This document shows, one piece after another, positions 1 through 8,197 of a stretch of DNA of 32,892 nucleotides. How positions within the stretch are numbered: the stretch's first letter is position 1; the number at the start of each line of letters is the position of its first letter. Under the pieces are notes generated by a model. That model did no database searches, was not told where the DNA came from, and saw nothing but the letters and a program-made list of their open reading frames with translations. The DNA lies in contig JAQBUE010000045.1 in NCBI GenBank assembly GCA_027624045.1, positions 1 to 32,892 of the forward strand, read 5' to 3'. This DNA is from Acidobacteriota bacterium. Lineage in GTDB: Bacteria > Acidobacteriota > Terriglobia > Bryobacterales > UBA6623. The translations under genes were made by a program, and so were the position numbers.

Positions 1-1
1 C

Positions 2-643
2 CTATTTCGTCCCCGGCCTCGACCTACCGCATTTCAGGATCATTCTTGGATTGGAAAATGCTAGCAGGTGCCGCACGGCGTGTCCGAATTGATACATCGA
101 ACGCTTTTCGATCCGGCCCCGATCGAGAAGAATCTTCAGATACGTATCGAGAGCCAATCGCCCCAAAACGACCACAACTTCAACATTCGAAAGGAGTTCA
201 ATCTCTTCTTCTAGATAGGGCCGGCAGAGTGCGAACTCCTCGCGGGTCGGTTTGTTTCCGGGCGGGGCACAATGGGCCGCCGCTGTAATGTACGCGTCGC
301 GCAAGACAAGCCCGTCTCCTCGGTGCGTGGAGCCGGGCTGAGAGGCGAAGCCGGTTTCATATAGGGTTCGGAAGAGAAAGTCCCCTGAACTGTCGCCGGT
401 GAACATCCGTCCCGTGCGGTTTGCGCCATGGGCGGCCGGTGCCAGACCGATGATCAGCAGCCGCGCTTGAGGGTCGCCCAATGATGGGACAGGCCGGCCC
501 CAGTAGTCCCAATCTCGAAAGGCGCGCCGCTTGACGCGAGCGACCTCAAGGCAGTGCTGGCGAAGCCTCGGACAGCGCTCGCAACTTACGAGCTTCTCTT
601 CGAAGGCGCGCATGGCTTGTGGCGTGGGGTCAACCGGAGGCAT
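2..643 (-). CDS. Uracil-DNA glycosylase, family 5 (UdgB-like), abnormal C-terminus
   Basis: This would be a base-excision repair enzyme that removes uracil, and in this family other deaminated bases, from DNA. The 213-residue product has a Cys pair CERC near residues 21-24, and later Cys in HCAPP and ALCRPYL, which fit the four iron-sulfur cluster ligands. The active-site block GLAPAAHGANRTGR is followed by FTGDSSGDFL, as in family 5. The start has AAAGGA upstream. The oddity is the end. Family members carry an HPSxxNT motif after FGH...PRLIL, but here PRMIL is followed by KCGRSRPGTK and a stop. Ser, Arg and Thr line up, while His-Pro and Asn are missing, so the third catalytic motif looks decayed. 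Family assignment is firm; activity is doubtful. It is divergent from the histone-like gene. Confidence 0.85.
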   Translation of the reverse strand: MPPVDPTPQAMRAFEEKLVSCERCPRLRQHCLEVARVKRRAFRDWDYWGRPVPSLGDPQARLLIIGLAPAAHGANRTGRMFTGDSSGDFLFRTLYETGFASQPGSTHRGDGLVLRDAYITAAAHCAPPGNKPTREEFALCRPYLEEEIELLSNVEVVVVLGRLALDTYLKILLDRGRIEKRSMYQFGHAVRHLLAFSNPRMILKCGRSRPGTK

Positions 644-972
644 GAGACACGCGTCCTTTCAAGTTATTCATAGTAAAAGGTTTGATCCGTATACCAGGCT
701 CTCGCCGTCTCACGACTTGGGAACCGCTTGGGGGTGAGTCTTTACTCTTGTTGGGAAGGGAATCAAGCTTCAAACAGCTGTTGCCGCGCGGTTGCTGGAT
801 GCCCGCCTGTAAGTCGCTCGAAAACAAGGGACTTGCTTCATCTTACCGGATTTGGTATAAAGCTCATTCGAATCGACTCCCTCGCACAATGAGTCAAACA
901 AGGCGCGGCCCGCATGGCCGGTCACAGGAATTCGACCGATCCGTGGGCCGATTCGCGAACACTAAAGGTCCG
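644..972. other. Divergent intergenic region between glycosylase and histone-like gene
   Basis: No convincing gene is visible. The right half holds a good promoter (833-861) for the histone-like gene. Reading frames here run into the genes on either side but match no recognisable protein. Confidence 0.6.
833..861 (+). promoter_or_regulatory. Sigma-70-type promoter of the histone-like/TPR gene
   Basis: TTGCTT (833-838), a spacer of exactly 17 bp and TATAAA (856-861) lie upstream of the gene. Transcription would start near 868. That gives a leader of about 24 nt to the ATG at 892, or about 105 nt to the ATG at 973. This is inferred from sequence only. Confidence 0.55.
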
Positions 973-1896
973 ATGACTCGGCTCCTAAAGAAGGCAGCGA
1001 AGAAGGCAGCGGCTGCCCCTAAGAAGGCGGCGAAGGCAGCCCTGCGCAACAAGACCGCGACGAAGGTAGCGACCGCGAAAAAGGCTGCGAAGACGGTTAA
1101 CAAGAAGGCGAGCCGCAAAGTAGTGACAAACGCCGGCAAGCCAGCCAAAGCTGCGTCAAGCAAAGCGGCCCCCAAGAAGGAGGCCGCAAAGCGCCCTGCT
1201 CTATCCAAGCCGGCTGTCAAGCCGACTGTCGTCCCCAGGAAAGCGAAGAAGCCGGCAGCCGCAAAGAAGCCAGTGCGGCGGGTGTCCAAAGCCCCGCCGG
1301 CCGCTCCGAGATCCGTTGCGCCCGCCGCGACCCCGGCCAAGCCGCCCAAGCCTACTCCCGCGCAAATCGAGGAGTTGAGCATCGCCAAGGACCGCCGGAA
1401 AGCCCAAGAGCGCCAGGCGGATTACTATGACAAGGCCAGCAGGGCCTTTCAGACGCGCCGTTTCCAGCAGGCGTTGATGCTGTTCGAAAAAGCGGCCGAA
1501 GGCCCCGACTCGACACTCAGTGACCGGGCGCGGGTCCACGTGTCGATCTCTCAGCGGCACGTCAAGCCGCATCAAGTAAAACTGAAAACCGCCGATGAGT
1601 TCTATCACTACGGCATCCGTCTGATTAACGAGCGGCGCTTTGACGAAGCGGAGAAGAGCTTGAATCAGGCTCTCAAGATCCAACCGCGGGGAGCGCACAT
1701 CCATTTCGCGGCCGCCATACTCAGCGCCTTGACGAAGGACACAGCGGGCACTTATAAGAGCCTCAAGAGAGCAATGGAACTCGACCCCGGCATCCGCGTC
1801 TCGGCCCTGAACGACACCGATCTGGCGGCCGCCGCCAAAGACCCAGCTATCTCTCAGCTTCTTCATGGCAACAGTGCATCCAACCGCGGCCGTTGA
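973..1896 (+). CDS. Histone H1-like Lys/Ala-rich protein fused to a TPR domain
   Basis: The first 115 or so residues of this 307-residue product are a low-complexity tail of KKAAKKAA/AAPKKAAK type, as in bacterial histone-H1-like proteins, which bind DNA by charge. Proline/alanine-rich segments such as APPAAPRSVAPAA follow. The C-terminal half holds tetratricopeptide-like helices: DYYDKASRAFQTRRFQQAL...FEKA, then FYHYGIRLINERRFDEAEKSLNQALKIQP, then a third repeat ending MELDPG. This start is preferred because AAAGG lies 4 nt upstream and the basic tail starts here. An in-frame ATG at 892 nearer the promoter is possible. The 3' end overlaps the next gene by 32 nt, which suggests translational coupling. 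DNA binding is inferred from composition. The TPR part would mediate protein contacts. Confidence 0.8.
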   Translation: MTRLLKKAAKKAAAAPKKAAKAALRNKTATKVATAKKAAKTVNKKASRKVVTNAGKPAKAASSKAAPKKEAAKRPALSKPAVKPTVVPRKAKKPAAAKKPVRRVSKAPPAAPRSVAPAATPAKPPKPTPAQIEELSIAKDRRKAQERQADYYDKASRAFQTRRFQQALMLFEKAAEGPDSTLSDRARVHVSISQRHVKPHQVKLKTADEFYHYGIRLINERRFDEAEKSLNQALKIQPRGAHIHFAAAILSALTKDTAGTYKSLKRAMELDPGIRVSALNDTDLAAAAKDPAISQLLHGNSASNRGR

Positions 1897-3004
1897 GCGG
1901 GCCAAACCACGCTTGCCTCGACATCCACTGAGCCTGCCCCGCCCGCCCGGAGTACCGACTCGAGGGCCGAAGCAAGAGACACCGGCGCTGCCTTCGCGGT
2001 CCCTTCGAATCGTCGCGCTGGGGGGCGGTACTGGCCTTTCCGCCGTTCTGAAGGGTCTGAAGGCCTATGCCGCGCCCTCGGGCGAACATCGCACGAACGA
2101 CCCCGTCGTTGATGTGACAGCCGTGGTGACTGTCAGCGATGACGGTGGCAGTTCCGGCAGATTGCGCCGCGCGTTTGACATGCTCGCGCCGGGTGACATT
2201 CGGAACTGCATGGTCGCGCTCGCCGAAGACGAGACGCTTCTTTCGCGGCTTTTCCAGTATCGTTTTCCCAACGCCAAGGGACTTGACGGGCACAGCTTCG
2301 GGAACCTGTTCCTGACCGCCCTGACCGAAGTAACGGGCGACTTCCATCAGGCCATTCAGCTCTCGAGTGCGGTTCTGGCGATTCGGGGCCGCATTTTTCC
2401 TTCAACCCTCGAGAACGTGCGGTTGCAAGCCGAACTTGAGACAGGCCGCCGTGTGCAAGGAGAAACCCGTATCTCACGTGTCGCTGACAAGATTCGAAAA
2501 ATTCGCTTGCGGCCGCGGCGCTGCGCTCCTGTCCCGGAGACCCTGGCGGCGATCGCGGAAGCGGACCTGATCACGCTGGGTCCTGGTTCGCTCTATACCA
2601 GCATCATCCCCAATCTGCTCGTTGAAGGCATCCCGGAGGCGATCGCGCGCTCCGGGGCGCCCATTGCCTACATATCGAACCTGATGTCACAACCAGGGGA
2701 AACGGACGGTTACGCGGCATCAGACCATGTGAGCGCGATTCATGAGCACGCCGGCTCGGCGTTGCTAAGCGTTGCCATCCTCAGCGCATCACCCATTTCG
2801 GCCGCTGCCCGCAAACGTTACGCGGCGGAAGGCGCTCGCCCGGTGAAAAGAGATGTCCTCAAGCTCATGAAACTGGGCGTAAGGGTTATCGAAGAGGACC
2901 TGGCCGCGAGCGGGCCTTCCGTGCGTCACGACTCCGCCCGTTTGGCGCAGCTGTTGGTCCGTCTTGCCCGCCGCGCTCGTGTACGAAGCGTCGGGCGGGA
3001 ATAG
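1865..3004 (+). CDS. yvcK: YvcK/CofD-like family protein (putative gluconeogenesis factor)
   Basis: Members of this family bind UDP-sugars and link carbon metabolism with cell-wall synthesis and cell shape; no enzymatic reaction is established. The 379-residue product shows the family landmarks in order: RIVALGGGTGLS near residues 48-59, VTVSDDGGSSGRLR, PGDIRNCMVAL, a GLDGHSFGNLFL block, TLGPGSLYTSIIPNLL and SNLMSQPGETDGY. About 45 residues precede the glycine loop, more than usual, so the true start may be a little downstream (for example GTG 1874 or TTG 1913). No Shine-Dalgarno is seen at ATG 1865. That ATG lies inside the end of the histone-like/TPR gene, so the two are probably co-transcribed. 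Confidence 0.88.
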   Translation: MATVHPTAAVERAKPRLPRHPLSLPRPPGVPTRGPKQETPALPSRSLRIVALGGGTGLSAVLKGLKAYAAPSGEHRTNDPVVDVTAVVTVSDDGGSSGRLRRAFDMLAPGDIRNCMVALAEDETLLSRLFQYRFPNAKGLDGHSFGNLFLTALTEVTGDFHQAIQLSSAVLAIRGRIFPSTLENVRLQAELETGRRVQGETRISRVADKIRKIRLRPRRCAPVPETLAAIAEADLITLGPGSLYTSIIPNLLVEGIPEAIARSGAPIAYISNLMSQPGETDGYAASDHVSAIHEHAGSALLSVAILSASPISAAARKRYAAEGARPVKRDVLKLMKLGVRVIEEDLAASGPSVRHDSARLAQLLVRLARRARVRSVGRE

Positions 3005-3011
3005 CCAGCCA

Positions 3012-3353
3012 TTACTGTCCTGGCCGAGCCAGAGCCAGCAAGTGGCGCGGACGCCAAGCCGATTCGTTCCACTCCAGGCCATCAAGGAACGTGGCCCCGA
3101 CCAGATAGCTGTAGTCTCCGAGGTTGCAATATTCGACCGATGCTTTGCCTGCGAAGCCATCGCACTGGAACTGGATCTCGGCGCCGACGCGAACCGGAAG
3201 AGAGAGGCTGATGCACAGGCCCCGACGACTCACATCTTCTAGGAGCCCGGCGAAGTTCACGATCTCACCCTTCTGGTCGCGAAACTCGATCCTGACAAGT
3301 TCAGAGCACAGGGAGCGCTCTGTCTCGCGGCGGTTTTGCATTTCTTTTGTCAT
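3012..3353 (-). CDS. PilZ domain protein
   Basis: PilZ domains bind cyclic di-GMP and control motility, exopolysaccharide or pili. This 113-residue single-domain protein has the N-terminal arginine motif (RRETER, residues 8-13) and the second motif DVSRRG (residues 40-45), matching RxxxR and [D/N]xSxxG. The beta-strand pattern after them (GLCISLSLPVRVGAEIQF) also fits. It is convergent with the YvcK gene, whose stop lies 7 nt away, and stands apart from any pilus operon. The partner protein cannot be told from the window. Confidence 0.8.
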   Translation of the reverse strand: MTKEMQNRRETERSLCSELVRIEFRDQKGEIVNFAGLLEDVSRRGLCISLSLPVRVGAEIQFQCDGFAGKASVEYCNLGDYSYLVGATFLDGLEWNESAWRPRHLLALARPGQ

Positions 3354-3484
3354 GAGCTGGTATTGGATAGGCTGTCAAACATATCGGCCAATTTTGAAAA
3401 TCTTTCGAGCGCCAACCCGCGCGTAGCATTTTCGCGCTTCTGTCGCGATGCGATAATTGCGATAATGACGTCAGGCCTTCGAGT

Positions 3485-3561
<77 letters not shown>

Positions 3562-3870
3562 ATTTTTTCAATAACCTACGGGAATGTCACGTTGCAGATA
3601 TGAGTCCATGTCCGCTATGTCTCCGCAATCTTGCCGTCGCTCAGCACCGATCGAAGGCAAGTAGCCCCGACCTCTCCAGCGCCGCATGGCCACCCGAGCC
3701 TGTATTTCGCGAGGCGGCCCGCAGAAGAAATCTTTCGCCTCGTGGCCGTGGATCAGTCATAACTGTCTACGCGAGTGTAGGCTGTGACAGGTGAGCGACC
3801 CCGCTTCCCATGCCGAATGGCTGACAGGTAAACGCCTTATCGACCCCAAATTGGAGGCGGCGCGCCATGC

Positions 3871-3930
3871 GACCTTGCCGCACTAATCCTCGGACACTCC
3901 CAGGTGAGCACGACGCTGGCTATCGTTATC
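3871..3930 (+). pseudogene. Relic of a tyrosine recombinase/integrase C-terminus
   Basis: In one frame (3883-3930) the sequence reads LILGHSQVSTTLAIVI. This is the hallmark end of tyrosine recombinases, LGHSxxxTTLxIYT, which carries the second catalytic His just before the tyrosine. The expected catalytic Tyr position reads Val, and the upstream His-x-x-Arg block is not found in the same frame. Stops flank the match in the other frames. The placement 3' of a tRNA gene fits a decayed integrative element. I searched by eye for a second copy of the tRNA 3' end and did not find one. Confidence 0.55.
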
Positions 3931-3963
3931 CGGGCGACGTCATCGCCCAGGCCGTGTGGCTCT

Positions 3964-3983
3964 AAAGCACCCCTTAGTGCTTT
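3964..3983. terminator. Short hairpin, possible terminator of the Gfo/Idh gene
   Basis: AAAGCAC (3964-3970) and GTGCTTT (3977-3983) form a perfect 7-bp stem with a 6-nt loop, 4 nt beyond the Gfo/Idh stop. No long U tract follows on either strand, so termination is only a possibility. Confidence 0.35.
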
Positions 3984-3987
3984 ATTA

Positions 3988-5343
3988 CTAAACCACGTAC
4001 GGTTCGCGATAGTCCCTCGTCAGCAGTTTGTTCGCCTCAGGGTCGTTAACGAACTTCGGCCCGGCCTCCAACGTGAGCATTCTTCCCACGCGATAGCTGA
4101 TATTCGCGAGATGACACATAGCCGCGCTCAGGTTGGCAATCTCGATCTCGTCGTGCAGATCCCGGTACTTCCTTGACCGGCACGCCGCCAGAAAATTCTG
4201 CATATGAAGCCCAGTTGGATCGCCTATGCTCCGGTCGCTACTCTCCTCCATCACCAGTTCATTGCTTTCGCCCTTAAAGGCTTGGAATCCTCGGTCGCTC
4301 ATCGCCGCCCAGCCTTCCGAGCCATAGAACAAGTTTCCGACCATGATGTTGAGAGGGGCGCTCGTCTTGGGAGCCGTCGCTTCCGGCGATGGAGCATCCG
4401 CAGCGCCGCGCCGCAGTCGTGCCGGCGGCGCTGACCCTTCTGTACCAGTCAACAATCCTCTGACTTCGAACACCATCTCCCTGCCGTTGAAATCATAAGC
4501 CGCTGTCAACGTATTCGGCGTCTCTTGGTCGTCGTCGTAGGCGAACTTGCCGCCATGAGCATAGACGGTCTTGGGCCACTCCGGTTCGGACATGCCCCAT
4601 CGTGCAACGCCCATTTGATGCACGCCCTGGTTGCCGATGTCGCCATTGCCCGTGTCCCAGAACCAGTGCCAGTTGTACGCGAATCGGAGCTCGTTGAAAG
4701 GCCGAAGCGGCGCGGGCCCAAGGAACATGTCCCAGTTCAGGCCCGGCGGCGTCGGAGTATTGAGCTTCTTGCCGATCGATTGCCGCCGTTTGTAACACAG
4801 CCCTCTGGACTGATGGATCTTGCCGATCAATCCGCCCTGCAGCGCCTCGATCGCCCTCATCTTGAACGGAGTGCTGCGGTGTTGGGAGCCAATCTGCAAC
4901 ATGCGCTTGGTGTCGCGCGCTACCTGGACCATCTTTAGGCCCTCGTGGATGTTGTGGGACGCCGGTTTTTCGCCGTATACATCCTTACCCGCCCGCATTG
5001 CCCAGATCGCAGTCAGCGCATGCCAGTGGTTCGGCGTGGCGACCGATACCGCCTCGACGTTGGCATCGGCGAAAGCGTCACGCATGTCCTCGAACTCTGT
5101 TGCCTTCGCCCCGGTGTTCTTCAGTAGCGTCGCCTGCGCCCGCTCGCGCGCCGCTTGGTTTACATCGCACAAGCCCACTACGCGCGCCTCGGGGAGGCTC
5201 GACACGGTGCTCAGATGGTTCCCGCCCCGACCGCCGAGTCCGACAATGGCGACGTTGATTCGTTCGTTTGCGCCCCATACCTGCATGGCCGAGGCGGCCG
5301 TCGCCGCTCCCATGAAAAACCGCCGGGTTGTGCTATTGGACAT
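3988..5343 (-). CDS. Gfo/Idh/MocA family oxidoreductase with Tat-like signal
   Basis: This is an NAD(P)-dependent sugar or inositol dehydrogenase-type enzyme, 451 residues. The N-terminus TTRRFFMGAATAASA is a Tat-like export signal. The Rossmann glycine motif GLGGRGG lies at residues 35-41 and the family EKP motif at 125-127 in YGEKPASH. The C-terminal domain is the long type seen in exported Planctomycetes and Acidobacteria members, ending LTRDYREPYVV. The chosen start has AGAGGAG about 11 nt upstream; an upstream in-frame ATG at 5547 would add 68 low-quality residues and overlap the PhoU-like gene. An Ala/Pro-rich insert (SAPPARLRRGAADAPSPEA) splits the C-terminal domain. The substrate cannot be predicted. 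Confidence 0.87.
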   Translation of the reverse strand: MSNSTTRRFFMGAATAASAMQVWGANERINVAIVGLGGRGGNHLSTVSSLPEARVVGLCDVNQAARERAQATLLKNTGAKATEFEDMRDAFADANVEAVSVATPNHWHALTAIWAMRAGKDVYGEKPASHNIHEGLKMVQVARDTKRMLQIGSQHRSTPFKMRAIEALQGGLIGKIHQSRGLCYKRRQSIGKKLNTPTPPGLNWDMFLGPAPLRPFNELRFAYNWHWFWDTGNGDIGNQGVHQMGVARWGMSEPEWPKTVYAHGGKFAYDDDQETPNTLTAAYDFNGREMVFEVRGLLTGTEGSAPPARLRRGAADAPSPEATAPKTSAPLNIMVGNLFYGSEGWAAMSDRGFQAFKGESNELVMEESSDRSIGDPTGLHMQNFLAACRSRKYRDLHDEIEIANLSAAMCHLANISYRVGRMLTLEAGPKFVNDPEANKLLTRDYREPYVV

Positions 5344-5485
5344 GTCGTTCGATCGCTCCTCTTTGCAACGTGAGCATGCCAGAGGCCGCTGTGAAAGGGC
5401 CCAGAGGGCGGGGCATGCCTCGCCCTCACTGGTCCGCGGTCTAGATCTGCGCCAATCCGGTTTCGCCGGCGGGCGCCGGGCAGCG

Positions 5486-6184
5486 CTACTTCGTAATCGG
5501 ATCGGCCTCTTGGACGCCGACGCCCTGTTTGGGGTGGTAGTAATCAAGGCGATGAAGCGGTTGCACGACGCTCGACACGATGTTCAGGGAGTGGGAGCAG
5601 ATTCGCTTGTAGTAATGCGCGGCAAGAACAAGTGCCGCGACTGAACGCGGATCAAGATCGGATGAGGCTAGCACGCCGACCATCTCGTCCAGCTTTTGAA
5701 CGGTTTGCTGCCCGTCGCGAAGCACAGACTCAGCCGTCTCTCTCTCAGAGAGAGCGAAAGCGTCCGAGGCTAACCGGAGGTGCATTTCGACTAGCTTACT
5801 CAGGCTCTGGAGACCGTCGACGGAGCTGTGAGCGGGAAGCGTGGGACATTGCCGTCGAAGCGCGATCAGGTCCTTGGCGTAGTCGCCGATTCGCTCGACA
5901 TCTTTGACCAAGCTGATCAGAAGCATGCAGTAGGGTAGATCCGGGCCGCCGTGCGTCGTTGCGAGGTGAACAAGCACCCGCTTTCGGATCTTCCGCTGCA
6001 GCTTGTTGATCTTGACATCACTGCGCTCAGAGTCGGCCAACTCGTTCTCGCCGACAGTCGGCCCAAAAAACAGGTCCCCCGCGCGGTAGGTGAGTTCGAC
6101 GCTGCGAGCCACCATGTCGGCGAATATGTCGCCGATCGGCCTCATGGGCGGCGATTTCAGAATGGCGATCAACTCTTTGAGCAT
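5486..6184 (-). CDS. PhoU-like (DUF47-type) phosphate regulator
   Basis: PhoU-type proteins are helical bundles that damp phosphate uptake and signalling; DUF47 members usually accompany phosphate permeases. The 232-residue product is almost all helix and has the characteristic segment LISLVKDVERIGDYAKDLIALR, with VERIGD as the metal-binding motif, and a second helical repeat ending LVLAAHYYKRICSHSLNI. I chose ATG 6184 (MLKELIAILK) because GGAG lies 9 nt upstream and the opening matches relatives. ATG 6235 would add 17 residues, has no Shine-Dalgarno and runs into the Pho-box-like repeats. It is divergent from the phosphate-type porin and near a Na/Pi symporter, which supports a role in phosphate control. 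Confidence 0.82.
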   Translation of the reverse strand: MLKELIAILKSPPMRPIGDIFADMVARSVELTYRAGDLFFGPTVGENELADSERSDVKINKLQRKIRKRVLVHLATTHGGPDLPYCMLLISLVKDVERIGDYAKDLIALRRQCPTLPAHSSVDGLQSLSKLVEMHLRLASDAFALSERETAESVLRDGQQTVQKLDEMVGVLASSDLDPRSVAALVLAAHYYKRICSHSLNIVSSVVQPLHRLDYYHPKQGVGVQEADPITK

Positions 6185-6229
6185 CTTGCGAAACTCCGTC
6201 GAAGCCCGTAGTGGAACCCCGAGGTCTCC

Positions 6230-6269
6230 CTTCATTAAATCTTAACTTAATATTCATTTGTTCGTAACT
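6230..6269 (+). promoter_or_regulatory. Four-unit Pho-box-like direct repeat
   Basis: Four 7-bp units start exactly 11 bp apart: CTTCATT (6230), CTTAACT (6241), ATTCATT (6252) and CGTAACT (6263), with A/T-rich 4-bp spacers. Pho boxes bound by PhoB-type regulators have this 11-bp phasing, and CTTAAC resembles the cyanobacterial form. A CAAAAT box at 6279-6284 lies about 10 bp beyond the last unit, where the -10 of a Pho promoter belongs. The array sits between the divergent PhoU-like gene and the porin. Confidence 0.6.
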
Positions 6270-6338
6270 GTTTAGGCTGCAAAATGACCTTCTGTCGACC
6301 TATTCTGAGGATTCTAAATCACTTCAACAGTCTCTTCC

Positions 6339-7646
6339 ATGTCAAAAACGTTTCACACATGTTTCAGTCTCCTGCTGGCCTGGCTCATCGTTCCGCCAGC
6401 CGCGTATTCCCAGGAAAGCGGCGAGTTGTTGGCCGCCAGTCCCCCTGCGGCGGCGGCTTCTCCGGTGGAAATCGAGCCTGAGCAGAGTGGCAGCGAACTC
6501 AAGGAGAAGCGCAGCCTGTTCAAGTACGGTAGAAGCGGCCTGCAGATCGGCGAGAAGGACAAGGGCCGGTTCAGCGCCAAGGTGAATATCCGCTCTCAGC
6601 TGCGCTTCTCGTCACCCTTTCGGAGCGCGCCCCGGAAGGAGAGCCAGTTCGGCGGCGAAGGCGAAAGAGACTTTCGGTTTCAGCGGGCTCGCTTCAAGGT
6701 TGAGGGGCACGCGTTCACGCCCTGGATCGATTACAAGTTCGAGCACGATTTGGTGAATAATCAAATCCTTGACGCCCGGATGACCATCGGCAAATGGGAG
6801 TCGCTGCAGTTCCAGTTCGGTCAATGGAAGGTCGACTACAGCCGCGAACGCATAGACTCGTCGGGCAAGCAGCAGTTCGCGGATCGCTCGATCGTGAACC
6901 GCGCTTTCACATTGGACCGCCAAAAGGGCGCGACGGTGCTCGGCCGGCTCATGAAAGGAACGGTGGGCGACTCGCGCTACTACGTCGGCGTTTTCGCGGG
7001 GAACGGACGAGGATTCCGCACGCCGGCCGGCGCCGAGGAGTTGGACCACAGCGACGGATCTCCCCTGGTGACGGCGCGCTACCAGTGGAATTTCCTGGGG
7101 CGGGATGTCGGCCATTCGCAAAGCGACCTGGAATACAACGATAAGCCGGCGGCGGCTCTGTCGTTTGGCACTGCCCGCAACCGCAGCCGCTACACGAGGT
7201 TCTCATCGAGCGGCGGCGGCCAGCTCGACGGTTTCGCGCTGGGTCGGCCGGGCCAGTATGCGCTGCGGCAGTTCATGGAGGAAGCCACGATGAAGTACCG
7301 CGGGCTCTCTCTGCAGCACGAGCTTCATTGGAAGAGGGTCGAAGATACCGCTACTACGAAGATGACCTACATGCGAGGCGGTTATGTTCAGGCGGGATAC
7401 TTTTTCCATCACGTGCTCCCCCAGATTCCTAAACAGCTTGAAGTGGGAACGCGGTATGCGATGGTTGACCCGAATCGTACCCGGGGCAATGATCTTCAGA
7501 AAGAACTGGCCTTTGTCGCCAACTGGTTCTTCTATGGTCACGGCAACAAGTTGACCTTCGACACTTCCCGCTTCTCCTTGGGCCAATTGGAAGGGTCGGA
7601 CTTGAAGGATACACAGGTGCGGTTGCAGTGGGATGTGAGCTTCTGA
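6339..7646 (+). CDS. Phosphate-selective porin O/P family protein (OprP/OprO-like)
   Basis: This outer-membrane beta-barrel is probably a channel for phosphate or other anions. The 435-residue product has a signal peptide (LLLAWLIVPPAAYSQ). After it come alternating amphipathic strands such as FQRARFKVEGHAFTPWIDYKFEHDL, ILDARMTIGKWESLQFQFGQWKVDYSRER and SIVNRAFTLDRQKGATVLG, the conserved core of the porin O/P family. It ends in phenylalanine (LQWDVSF), as barrel proteins do for insertion. No Shine-Dalgarno is seen before the ATG. The Pho-box-like array upstream, and the receiver and Na/Pi symporter downstream, support phosphate as the substrate; specificity itself is inferred. Confidence 0.85.
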   Translation: MSKTFHTCFSLLLAWLIVPPAAYSQESGELLAASPPAAAASPVEIEPEQSGSELKEKRSLFKYGRSGLQIGEKDKGRFSAKVNIRSQLRFSSPFRSAPRKESQFGGEGERDFRFQRARFKVEGHAFTPWIDYKFEHDLVNNQILDARMTIGKWESLQFQFGQWKVDYSRERIDSSGKQQFADRSIVNRAFTLDRQKGATVLGRLMKGTVGDSRYYVGVFAGNGRGFRTPAGAEELDHSDGSPLVTARYQWNFLGRDVGHSQSDLEYNDKPAAALSFGTARNRSRYTRFSSSGGGQLDGFALGRPGQYALRQFMEEATMKYRGLSLQHELHWKRVEDTATTKMTYMRGGYVQAGYFFHHVLPQIPKQLEVGTRYAMVDPNRTRGNDLQKELAFVANWFFYGHGNKLTFDTSRFSLGQLEGSDLKDTQVRLQWDVSF

Positions 7647-7675
7647 CGCCGAACCGAAACCGGGTCCAGAGCACA

Positions 7676-8191
7676 ATGGGTACGCGCGTCAGTTTGTCAG
7701 ACCTTCAGGCGGGGGACGTAGCTGAGTTGCCATCGCCCGCCCAGCCGCCCGCCGTTCTTGTTGTGGAAGACGAGTGCGACGTCATGAAGCTGATCGAGTA
7801 CAACCTCGTGCGTCACGGATTGCGGGTTCGAGAAGCAACGTCGGTCGCGGCCGCCCGAGAGTCATTGGACGGCGCATTGCCGGACCTCATCATTCTGGAC
7901 GTACTGTTGCCGGATGGTTCGGGATTTGAGCTGTGCCGGGAACTGCGCCAGGCGCCCCGTACCGCGGAGATTCCCATCGTTTTCGTGACCGCCAGCAGTG
8001 AGCCCTCGGATCGCGAAGAGGGGATCGCGGCCGGAGCCAGCGACTACATCACCAAACCGTTCGCCATTCGTGAGCTGACGGCGAAGGTCAATACATACTT
8101 GAAAGAACGTGGCCGTCACAAGACCGGCCGAGAATTGCTGAAGTTCCCGCCAACGTTATCGGGGGACGGCCTTCAAAACGGGAAAGCGTAG
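7676..8191 (+). CDS. Receiver-only response regulator, PhoB-like
   Basis: A phosphorylatable receiver domain covers residues 26-144 of 171. The acidic pair is E31/D32, the phosphoacceptor D75 sits in LIILDVLLPDGSG, the switch Thr is T105 and the conserved Lys K127 is in YITKPF. The sequence most resembles PhoB/OmpR receivers, yet the DNA-binding winged helix is absent; only about 27 polar residues follow. It could act through protein contacts or as a phosphate sink. The ATG at 7676 follows the porin stop by 29 nt, and the gene ends 6 nt before the symporter, so the three are probably one operon. No histidine kinase is in the window. Confidence 0.85.
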   Translation: MGTRVSLSDLQAGDVAELPSPAQPPAVLVVEDECDVMKLIEYNLVRHGLRVREATSVAAARESLDGALPDLIILDVLLPDGSGFELCRELRQAPRTAEIPIVFVTASSEPSDREEGIAAGASDYITKPFAIRELTAKVNTYLKERGRHKTGRELLKFPPTLSGDGLQNGKA

Positions 8192-8197
8192 ATTATT

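Larger units (their letters stand above)
3562..3987. other. Gene-poor stretch downstream of tRNA-Pro
   Basis: No intact gene is supported. The stretch carries a short tyrosine-recombinase relic (3871-3930) and a 7-bp hairpin (3964-3983). The remaining frames are broken by stops and match nothing I recognise. It reads as a decayed integration scar. Confidence 0.5.

Noticed and set aside
894..1388. A long Ala-rich frame antisense to the histone-like gene
   Set aside because: It is the shadow of the Lys/Ala-rich coding sequence, whose base composition leaves the opposite strand open.
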